Assembly: GCA_031976175.1 (NCBI GenBank)
Contig: DALYLR010000062.1
Span: forward strand, 1 to 12,051
Source of the DNA: DMER01 sp003451645
Lineage (GTDB): Bacteria; Pseudomonadota; Alphaproteobacteria; Micropepsales; Micropepsaceae
Direction: 5' to 3'
DNA length: 12,051 nt
Shown here: piece after piece, positions 6,643-12,051 of the stretch
Layout of the letters: each line of letters begins with the position of its first letter
How positions within the stretch are numbered: the stretch's first letter is position 1
Position numbers and translations under genes: made by a program
The notes under the pieces: model-generated
The model's database searches: none
Seen by the model: only the letters and a program-made list of their open reading frames with translations
What the model was told of the DNA's origin: nothing

Positions 6643-7154
6643 GCGGGGCTCCGTTCCACGTCCGGCGCCTCGGCACGCAAGACGCGGACGCCTTTCGTGC
6701 GCTCAGGCTGTCAGGTCTGAAGACCCACCCCGAGGCTTTCGGCGCGTCCTATGAGGAAGAGGTGGACCTGCCGCGCGAGCGATGGGAACGCTGGCTCGAT
6801 GACGCGCATGTCTTTGGCGGCTTCGCAGAGGCAGTCTTGGCAGGCTGTGCGTCGCTCTCCGCCCGCCGTCCGCGCAAGCTCAGCCACATTGCAGAACTCG
6901 GTGCCTTTTATGTCACGCCTGAAAGCAGGGGCAGTGGGCTGGCGTCGGCTCTGATGGACGCGTGCTTACGCGCGGCAAAGAGCCGCTACCTTCAGATTGT
7001 TTTAACCGTGAATTCTGAAAACGCAGCCGCGCAAAAACTCTATTTACGTCATGGATTTACGGTCTATGGGCGTTTGAGCCGGTCATTGCGGGTTGATAAC
7101 GATCTTTACGATGAAGTTTTTATGGCTCACGAAGTCTTACGAAACGGCAATTGA
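6639..7154 (+). CDS. GNAT family N-acetyltransferase
   Basis: A 171-residue acetyl-CoA-dependent acyltransferase of the GNAT fold; the substrate cannot be told from sequence. Motif A is clear: a beta strand (LGAFYVTPE) followed by the acetyl-CoA pyrophosphate loop R97-G-S-G-L-A102. Motif B follows as NSENAAAQKLYLRHGF at about 125-140. The N-terminal part (HVRRLGTQDADAFRALRLSGL) is typical of the fold. The ATG at 6639 overlaps the metG stop as ATGA, so translation is coupled and the two are one transcription unit. The last third of the gene uses more AT-rich codons than its neighbours. Ribosomal-protein or small-molecule acetylation are both possible; the link to metG may be only positional. 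Confidence 0.85.
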   Translation: MSGAPFHVRRLGTQDADAFRALRLSGLKTHPEAFGASYEEEVDLPRERWERWLDDAHVFGGFAEAVLAGCASLSARRPRKLSHIAELGAFYVTPESRGSGLASALMDACLRAAKSRYLQIVLTVNSENAAAQKLYLRHGFTVYGRLSRSLRVDNDLYDEVFMAHEVLRNGN

Positions 7155-7282
7155 ACTTTGTTATAGAATCAGTCAGTGTTCCCGTCGGCAGTGCACGCGT
7201 TGGGGAAATGACTTGCGTGTTGCGGTGGGATGACAGCTTGGCCGCAGGGCCGGGCAGACCGCTAGTAATTTGGGGGTTTTGA

Positions 7283-8200
7283 ATGCTCTTGCGCTCCGTG
7301 TCTGTTGCTCTTGCCGCTCTCGCTCTGACGGTCCCTGCATACTCGCAGTCTCAAGACACGCTTCAAATTGCGTCCGCCACGACGACGCGCACTGAGGACG
7401 GCCGGTTGATTGTCAGGTCGCCGCTAGTGACGGACGAACGGGATTTCATTCATCGCCGCCGCGCCCGCGCCGTAGCCCCCGCGCCGGTTTACGACATGCG
7501 CCAGACGCAAGCGTTTGAGCCGTCTGATACGTTGCAGCAAGGCCGGATTGACTTGGCCCAAGGGCGGATGTTCGAAGCGTTACCGGACGAAATCGAAAGT
7601 TATTTCGACCTGTTCATGTATGTGTCAAAGTCCGACCGTCAGCCGATGGGCCAGCGGATGTTCATTTTCGAGCGTGACACTGAGGGTTCGTTGCAACCCT
7701 ATGCGGAATGGCGGGTGTCCACCGGCCGGGAAGTCCCGGAAATGTGGAAGGGCCGCCGTCAAGTGCCTTCGACGCCCGAGGGTATCTACAAGCTCGATCC
7801 TGATCGCTTCTACGCGACTTATTTTTCCAGGTTGTATGACAACGCGCCAATGCCGCACGCCATGTTCTTTGACCTGCGGCACAGGGGGAACCCCACGGGC
7901 CTTGCCATCCATGCCGCCGGCAGTGCGTCCAAAATCGCGCGCCTCGGGCGCCGCGACTCAGGCGGCTGCATTCGGTTAAGCCCAAAGAACGCTAAAGAAT
8001 TGTTCTATAAGATCAAAAACACTACGGCTGGTATGGTTCCTGTTTTCGCGGAGACCCGCGGTTCGACCGACCGTTGGGGCCGCGCGGCCCGGGATGGGCG
8101 GGGCCAACTGGTGCTCGAGCATGGTTACAAGGCTGTGCTGATGATCGAGGACTTCGATGGTCGCGGTATGATCGCACCAGTCGTGGCATATACCCATTAA
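7283..8200 (+). CDS. secreted L,D-transpeptidase (YkuD domain), copy 1
   Basis: A 305-residue exported protein of the YkuD family, which forms 3-3 crosslinks in peptidoglycan, attaches proteins to it or exchanges D-amino acids, acting in the periplasm. A signal peptide is visible: MLLR, a hydrophobic stretch to about residue 18, then a likely cut near PAYS-QS. The YkuD domain begins near 105 (SYFDLFMYVSK). The catalytic signature is H210 with S226-G-G-C229-I-R-L, Cys229 being the nucleophile. The usual SHGC is SGGC here. Residues 30-100 are a low-complexity linker with no domain I know. GGGGG lies 7 bases before the ATG. It is paralogous to the next gene: both share MPHAMFFD, LGRR, GCIRLSP and NAK. 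A 128-base gap after the GNAT gene leaves room for its own promoter, though I see no strong one. Confidence 0.88.
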   Translation: MLLRSVSVALAALALTVPAYSQSQDTLQIASATTTRTEDGRLIVRSPLVTDERDFIHRRRARAVAPAPVYDMRQTQAFEPSDTLQQGRIDLAQGRMFEALPDEIESYFDLFMYVSKSDRQPMGQRMFIFERDTEGSLQPYAEWRVSTGREVPEMWKGRRQVPSTPEGIYKLDPDRFYATYFSRLYDNAPMPHAMFFDLRHRGNPTGLAIHAAGSASKIARLGRRDSGGCIRLSPKNAKELFYKIKNTTAGMVPVFAETRGSTDRWGRAARDGRGQLVLEHGYKAVLMIEDFDGRGMIAPVVAYTH

Positions 8201-8294
8201 AAGACGTGGCGGCTGGTGCTTTGGGACCGGTCGCCGTCTGGCGGATGTGGCATTTCTGCTACTTTGATTTTTGCTTACGGTTCAGGATGATATT

Positions 8295-8311
8295 GGCCTT
8301 TGAGGAAGGCC
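8295..8311. repeat. short hairpin between the L,D-transpeptidase genes
   Basis: GGCCTT (8295-8300) and AAGGCC (8306-8311) are perfect inverted arms around TGAGG. No T run follows, so it is not a clear terminator. It lies in the 159-base gap between the two transpeptidase genes, which also holds a weak promoter-like pair (TTGATT at 8264, TGATAT at 8288). Confidence 0.35.
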
Positions 8312-8359
8312 TCTCCGTGCGTACATTGTTTGAACGGGGACGGCATGGTGATGTGAACG

Positions 8360-9583
8360 ATGGACACGTGGTTGGGGAAGCTTGCAGCTGGGTTCGTGTG
8401 CGCTGCGGCGGGATTTTCTAGCTATTTGGCGCTTGAGAGCGCGCATGGCCAAAAGGTCATGTCGGATGCCGCAGCATTGCGGCCAGTTGTGACTCAGGCA
8501 ATCGATACTGCCGTCCTTGACGGCCATGAAGCGCTTCAGACGCTCATTCAGACTGCGCTCGCAGCACCTGAGACTGCGGAACCTCAAATCAAAGATGCCG
8601 TTGCGCTCGCCACCGCAGAGCAGACCAAAGCGCAATTACCATTCCGGGTCGTCGGCACCACCTCGCATTCAGCGGCGGGCGCTTTGAAGCCAGAGTTTGA
8701 GAACGCGCTGGCGACGACGATGGAAGCGGCGATTGCTGGTGGCACAAATCAACTGGTTGCGCCGCATGCGCTCATAACCCCGGACGCAATCGCGGCGGCG
8801 GACCTGTCGGCGGCAACGTTGACCAATTTGCGTGATGAATTCCAGGCCGTTGAGCAGGCCGCCCGGGTCGCTAAGGCGCGTGCCGGTGACCTCAAATTGG
8901 CCGATGGAGTGCCTGGTACTGAGCGTGCCGAGATCCATCCGGTGGAAGCCCGGCTGCTGGCGCGCATCTCGCCTGAGTTACGGAAGTATTTTGACCTGTA
9001 CCTGTACGTCAGCAAAGCAGAGAACGGCGAGTGGGCGCAGCGCATGTATGTGATGGCAAAGCAGCCTGACGAGCGGCTCGCGGTCGTCCATAAATGGATG
9101 GTCTCTACGGGCAAGGAGGAGGTGATGGTCAACCCGCATGGGGTTGCCATGGATACTGACACTCCTGAAGGCTTCTTTCGCTTAGATCGGTCGCGTTTCT
9201 TCGCGGATTACACCTCGCGGCAATGGAAGGCGCCCATGCCGCACGCCATGTTCTTTGATTGGCAAACAGAGGGGCGGGTTTCGGGTCTCGCGATCCACGG
9301 TACCGGACCGGCGGAAGACATCGACCTCGGAAGGCGAGCGAGCAAAGGCTGCATCAGGCTATCGCCCGAAAACGCCAAGGTGCTGTACAAGTTGATCACC
9401 GAGAATTACGGCGGCCGCGTGCCACAGCTCAAGATCGACCCTAATACGGGCACGCAGAGCACCAACGGCCTGATGCGGCGGGACACGAAAGGGCGCATCC
9501 TGACCAAGCTCGGCTACCGCGTTCTGGTCGTTATCGAGAATTATGGCGGGCCGAGCACGGACACCATCGCCACAATCATGTAG
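8360..9583 (+). CDS. membrane-anchored L,D-transpeptidase (YkuD domain), copy 2
   Basis: A 407-residue protein whose C-terminal half is a YkuD domain expected to act on peptidoglycan in the periplasm. A hydrophobic segment at about 8-26 with few preceding charges looks like an uncleaved anchor or weak signal peptide. Residues 30-190 are rich in alanine and probably helical, with no domain I recognise. The catalytic domain starts near 207 (RKYFDLYLYVSK). The active site has H313 and S328-K-G-C331-I-R-L, with Cys331 as nucleophile and SKGC in place of SHGC. Its C-terminal part aligns by eye with the preceding gene (YVSK, MPHAMFFD, LGRR, GCIRLSP), so the pair looks like an old tandem duplication whose N-termini diverged. 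GGTGA lies 8 bases before the ATG. DUF3089 follows after 37 bases, probably in the same transcript. Confidence 0.87.
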   Translation: MDTWLGKLAAGFVCAAAGFSSYLALESAHGQKVMSDAAALRPVVTQAIDTAVLDGHEALQTLIQTALAAPETAEPQIKDAVALATAEQTKAQLPFRVVGTTSHSAAGALKPEFENALATTMEAAIAGGTNQLVAPHALITPDAIAAADLSAATLTNLRDEFQAVEQAARVAKARAGDLKLADGVPGTERAEIHPVEARLLARISPELRKYFDLYLYVSKAENGEWAQRMYVMAKQPDERLAVVHKWMVSTGKEEVMVNPHGVAMDTDTPEGFFRLDRSRFFADYTSRQWKAPMPHAMFFDWQTEGRVSGLAIHGTGPAEDIDLGRRASKGCIRLSPENAKVLYKLITENYGGRVPQLKIDPNTGTQSTNGLMRRDTKGRILTKLGYRVLVVIENYGGPSTDTIATIM

Positions 9584-9620
9584 CCCGAGGCAAGCATCCA
9601 TTTAGAGAGGCTGGGAACAT

Positions 9621-10760
9621 ATGTTGAGGATCATCAAGGCGCTCTTGTGGGGGCTGTTGATCCTGGGCATTGCGGCAGCCGCGGTCGTGTTCACCGGCAA
9701 TGCGCCAAAGTTGTTTGCCTTGCTCACTGGGCCGCAGCATGGCTGGGACCTCAGCAAGAAGGCGCCGGACCCTGACTATGCAAAGGCAGCATTTTGGGCG
9801 GCGCTACCGGGGCAGCAAAGCCTCGCGCTCATGGTACCAGAAGGCGTTGCGGCCTCGCCGGGCGCAGCGCGCCCATCGGTATTCTTTGTCCACCCAACGG
9901 GCCACTTGCACGGCGGTGACTGGAACTCCCCCCTCGATCCCAATAGCCGCACCGAGGAGAACACCAAATGGATGATGGCCAACCAAGCATCGGTGTTCTC
10001 TAGCTGTTGCGATATCTATGCCCCGCGCTATCGGGAGGCGTCGATCTATCGCTACATTGCGGCACCGGAAGACATTGGCCAAAAGGCGATGGACTTCGCC
10101 TATACAGATGTGGTGCGGGCCTTTGAGAATTTCCTCGCCCGCATTGGTCCGGACGCCCCTTTCATCTTGGCGAGCCACAGCCAAGGAACGACACACGGCT
10201 TTCGTCTTTTGGCTGAGCGCGTCGATGGGACCGCGTTGGCTGAGCGCATGATTGCGGCCTACCTCATCGGCAGCAAGGTCAAAGAGGCCGAAGCAGCGGC
10301 GCTGAAGACAGTGAAGGTCTGCGACGCGGCGGACCAGACCGGCTGCCTGATCCATTATGCGGCGTTCGGGCCTAAGGGCAATCCAGACGAGACCATGGAC
10401 GGTTTGGTCTGTGTAAACCCATTGAATTGGCGCAAGGACGGCGGGCCAGCTGAAGCGCAAACACACAAGGGCGCAGTTCTGCCCTCAGGGCGCTTCCAGA
10501 ACGCCTTCTTCACAAAGGACATTGCGACCGGCGTGGTCTTTGGTCCGCTGGGCAAGCCTTTGCCGGGTCTGGCGTCAGCACGCTGTGACAAGGGCCTGTT
10601 GTGGGTGTCCGAACAAACCCATCCGCAGCTTAAGGCCCTGGTTGTCAGGGGCGATAATTATCATGGACTTGAGTACCCGCTTTTCCATATGGACCTGCGC
10701 CTCAACGCTGCGGCGCGCATCGCGGCCTTTGCCAATGCTCGCGGTCGGCCGCAACCTTAA
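9621..10760 (+). CDS. DUF3089 family alpha/beta-hydrolase-like protein
   Basis: A 379-residue protein of the DUF3089 family, regarded as putative alpha/beta hydrolases; the substrate is unknown. An N-terminal hydrophobic helix (about 7-24) anchors or exports it, so it probably acts at the cell envelope. Family landmarks are VFFVHPTG at 87-94, the nucleophile elbow S185-H-S187-Q-G189 and a late NYHGLEYPLF (346-355), where H348 is the likely catalytic histidine. Cysteines at 129, 130, 234, 242, 264 and 322 might form disulfides outside the cytoplasm. AGAGAGG lies 10 bases before the ATG. It follows the second L,D-transpeptidase closely, suggesting a shared envelope role. Its stop TAA overlaps the stop of the convergent rlmB within a single TTAA. 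Confidence 0.85.
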   Translation: MLRIIKALLWGLLILGIAAAAVVFTGNAPKLFALLTGPQHGWDLSKKAPDPDYAKAAFWAALPGQQSLALMVPEGVAASPGAARPSVFFVHPTGHLHGGDWNSPLDPNSRTEENTKWMMANQASVFSSCCDIYAPRYREASIYRYIAAPEDIGQKAMDFAYTDVVRAFENFLARIGPDAPFILASHSQGTTHGFRLLAERVDGTALAERMIAAYLIGSKVKEAEAAALKTVKVCDAADQTGCLIHYAAFGPKGNPDETMDGLVCVNPLNWRKDGGPAEAQTHKGAVLPSGRFQNAFFTKDIATGVVFGPLGKPLPGLASARCDKGLLWVSEQTHPQLKALVVRGDNYHGLEYPLFHMDLRLNAAARIAAFANARGRPQP

Positions 10761-11527
10761 GGCAAGAGCGCGAACAGGGCCGCGGCGCCTGCGTTGGAGA
10801 CATTGAGGCTGGGCATGTGCGGTGCGGTGGGCAGGCGCACCAGCCGGTCGCAGCGCTCCCGCGTCAGCCGCCGCAATCCCGGCCCCTCGGCGCCAAGCAC
10901 CAAGGCGATATCCCGGTCGCGCGGCATGAGCCGAATGTCCTCGGCCGCTTCATCCGCAAGGCCTAGCCGCAGATAGCCGTAATCGGCGAGTTCCTCCAAA
11001 GCGCGGGCGATATTGACGACCCGCACGACCGGCACAAGTTCGGTCGCGCCGGAGGCGGCCTTGGCGAGCGTGCCGCTAACCGGCGGCGCATGGCGGTCCT
11101 GGAGTACAAGGGCAAGGGCGCCAAAGGCTGCGGCGCTGCGCAAGATGGCGCCGACATTGTGGGGATCGGTCACCTGGTCGAGAACCACGATCCGGCGCGG
11201 TGAGGCGCCGGTCTCGGCGATCTCAGCGAGGCTGACCTCGGGCATGGGGCCGACCAGGGCGGCGATGCCCTGGTGGACGCAGTCGGCGGGCAGGAGCGCA
11301 GCCAAACGCTCGCCCGGCACCGTCTCAGGCGCGACCCCGCGCGTGGCAAGGCCTGGCAGCCCTGGCGCGGCCTCACGGCCTTGGGCAAGGAGGAGGCGGC
11401 TCACCAGCCGGTCCGGGTTGCCAAGCGCCGCCAGGACCGCGTGCTGGCCCCAAATCCAATAGGACTGGCCTGAGGCGGGCGGCCGGGCAGGCGCCCCCTC
11501 GCGGCCTTTACGGGTCTTCTGGCGCAT
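10757..11527 (-). CDS. rlmB: 23S rRNA (guanosine-2'-O-)-methyltransferase RlmB
   Basis: A SPOUT-class methyltransferase that, as RlmB, methylates the ribose of G2251 in the peptidyl-transferase P loop of 23S rRNA using S-adenosylmethionine. The 256-residue product has the short basic N-terminus, an L30e-like substrate-binding domain opening with YWIWGQHAVLAAL, and the knotted domain with motif 1 (HNVGAILRSAAAFG, about 123-136), motif 2 (LGAEGPGLR, 211-219) and motif 3 (PSLNVSNAGAA, 239-249). The L30e-like domain favours RlmB over the tRNA enzyme TrmH. The start is uncertain: I prefer the ATG at 11527, with GGATCGG 6 bases upstream, over ATGs at 11542 or 11557. The frame further up runs into the tRNA promoter region. 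It diverges from the tRNA cluster, a common neighbourhood in alphaproteobacteria. Confidence 0.9.
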   Translation of the reverse strand: MRQKTRKGREGAPARPPASGQSYWIWGQHAVLAALGNPDRLVSRLLLAQGREAAPGLPGLATRGVAPETVPGERLAALLPADCVHQGIAALVGPMPEVSLAEIAETGASPRRIVVLDQVTDPHNVGAILRSAAAFGALALVLQDRHAPPVSGTLAKAASGATELVPVVRVVNIARALEELADYGYLRLGLADEAAEDIRLMPRDRDIALVLGAEGPGLRRLTRERCDRLVRLPTAPHMPSLNVSNAGAAALFALLP

Positions 11528-11568
11528 TGAAAGCCGATCCATTTTGCGCCCGGGCATCACACGGGCAG

Positions 11569-11597
11569 TTGACAGGACTGCCAACTTCCACAATATG
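11569..11597 (+). promoter_or_regulatory. probable promoter of the tRNA cluster
   Basis: A perfect -35 hexamer TTGACA lies at 11569-11574. With a 17-base spacer the -10 position is AATATG (11592-11597), a partial match to TATAAT. It points towards tRNA-Tyr and would leave a leader of about 75 bases before 11679. The divergent rlmB start lies just behind it. The weak -10 is common in alphaproteobacteria, so this is a prediction. Confidence 0.5.
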
Positions 11598-11678
11598 CAG
11601 CCTTTCCCAATGGGCGGCTTAGCGCATGGGCGCCCCGGCGCCAAGGCCCCAAAGCAATTCCCGTTGGGCGACCGCCTT

Positions 11679-11763
11679 GGAAGGGTGCCCGAGTGGCTAA
11701 AGGGGACGGACTGTAAATCCGTTGGCTACGCCTACGCTGGTTCGAATCCAGCCCCTTCCACCA
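11679..11763 (+). tRNA. tRNA-Tyr (anticodon GTA)
   Basis: The acceptor arms GGAAGGG (11679-11685) and CCCTTCC (11753-11759) pair fully, followed by A and an encoded CCA. The anticodon stem ACGGA/TCCGT encloses loop CTGTAAA with GTA at 11713-11715. A long variable arm (class II tRNA, as bacterial tRNA-Tyr has) precedes the TTCGAAT T loop. It is the first of three tRNAs on this strand. Confidence 0.97.
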
Positions 11764-11786
11764 CTTCCAGAGGGCGGACAGCAGAT

Positions 11787-11841
11787 ATCAGACGTCAGAT
11801 TTGTTTATCTGGCTTCTATTTTCTGCTATCTGACACCTGAT
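11787..11841. repeat. imperfect inverted repeat between tRNA-Tyr and tRNA-Gly
   Basis: ATCAGACGTCAGAT (11787-11800) is the reverse complement of ATCTGACACCTGAT (11828-11841) at 12 of 14 positions. An inner CAGAT/ATCTG hairpin (11796-11800 with 11807-11811) competes with it. The spacer is markedly more AT-rich than its surroundings. It could fold in the precursor transcript and affect processing of the flanking tRNAs, or be a small inserted palindromic element. Confidence 0.5.
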
Positions 11842-11842
11842 T

Positions 11843-11916
11843 GCGGGTGTAGCTCAATGGTAGAGCAGAAGCCTTCCAAGCTTACGACGAGGGTTCGATT
11901 CCCTTCACCCGCTCCA
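11843..11916 (+). tRNA. tRNA-Gly (anticodon TCC)
   Basis: The acceptor arms GCGGGTG (11843-11849) and CACCCGC (11906-11912) pair, followed by T and an encoded CCA. The D stem is GCTC/GAGC. The anticodon loop CTTCCAA has TCC at 11875-11877, and the T loop is TTCGATT. The outermost anticodon-stem pair is a G-A mismatch, which tRNAs tolerate. Confidence 0.96.
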
Positions 11917-11967
11917 GAGTGACAGCTTCCCGACGGGAGCATGGCGGCAAAAGCAGCAGGGTTTTGC

Positions 11968-12042
11968 GCCCATGTAGCTCAGTGGCAGAGCACTCCCTTG
12001 GTAAGGGAGAGGTCGCGTGTTCAATCCACGCCATGGGCACCA
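11968..12042 (+). tRNA. tRNA-Thr (anticodon GGT)
   Basis: The acceptor arms GCCCATG (11968-11974) and CATGGGC (12032-12038) pair, followed by A and an encoded CCA. The anticodon stem CTCCC/GGGAG encloses TTGGTAA, with GGT at 12000-12002. The T stem GCGTG/CACGC holds loop TTCAATC. A small GCAAAA/TTTTGC hairpin lies just upstream at 11947-11967. In many proteobacteria this array is followed by an EF-Tu gene, which would start beyond the window. Confidence 0.96.
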
Positions 12043-12051
12043 GAAATTTGG

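Noticed and set aside
9804..10466. 220-residue minus-strand open frame inside the DUF3089 gene
   Set aside because: Antisense to a gene with visible family motifs and no ribosome binding site or domain of its own.

Overview
The window looks like ordinary chromosome from a GC-rich alphaproteobacterium. The evidence is the coding style, a class II DAHP synthase, a purM-purN pair, a MetRS whose KMSKS loop reads KFSTS, and rlmB beside a tRNA-Tyr/Gly/Thr cluster. A Caulobacterales/Maricaulales-like or neighbouring order is my best guess, but family or genus cannot be fixed from sequence reading alone. No prophage, CRISPR array, complete insertion sequence or defence system is visible.

Layout. Bases 1-361 hold no confident gene: a less GC-rich edge with open but unidentifiable frames, then an 81-bp element with perfect 26-bp inverted arms (182-262) and a second 13-bp inverted repeat (275-307). 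A minus-strand bacteriohemerythrin (362-772) follows. Its upstream region carries a 9-bp-arm palindrome and a perfect FNR/FixK-type box (888-901), suggesting oxygen-linked control. The same divergent region carries six copies of GTKWCG spaced at whole helical turns (1037-1109) ahead of the class II DAHP synthase (1219-2595).

A minus-strand purM-purN-DUF1003 run (4742 down to 2607) is tightly overlapping and looks like one transcript. Divergently, metG (4882-6642) overlaps a GNAT acetyltransferase by ATGA. Next comes a plus-strand envelope block: two paralogous L,D-transpeptidases (7283-8200 and 8360-9583) and an anchored DUF3089 alpha/beta-hydrolase-like protein (9621-10760). The last shares its stop tetranucleotide TTAA with the convergent rlmB (10757-11527).

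The right end is a translation-related cluster: rlmB diverges from a tRNA-Tyr(GTA)-tRNA-Gly(TCC)-tRNA-Thr(GGT) array preceded by a plausible promoter. In many proteobacteria such an array leads into an EF-Tu gene, which would lie just outside the window.

The most interesting material is regulatory rather than a new multi-gene system: the FNR-type box, the helically phased repeat array and the long perfect inverted repeat. The tandem diverged L,D-transpeptidases with the DUF3089 protein are the only candidate functional cassette.
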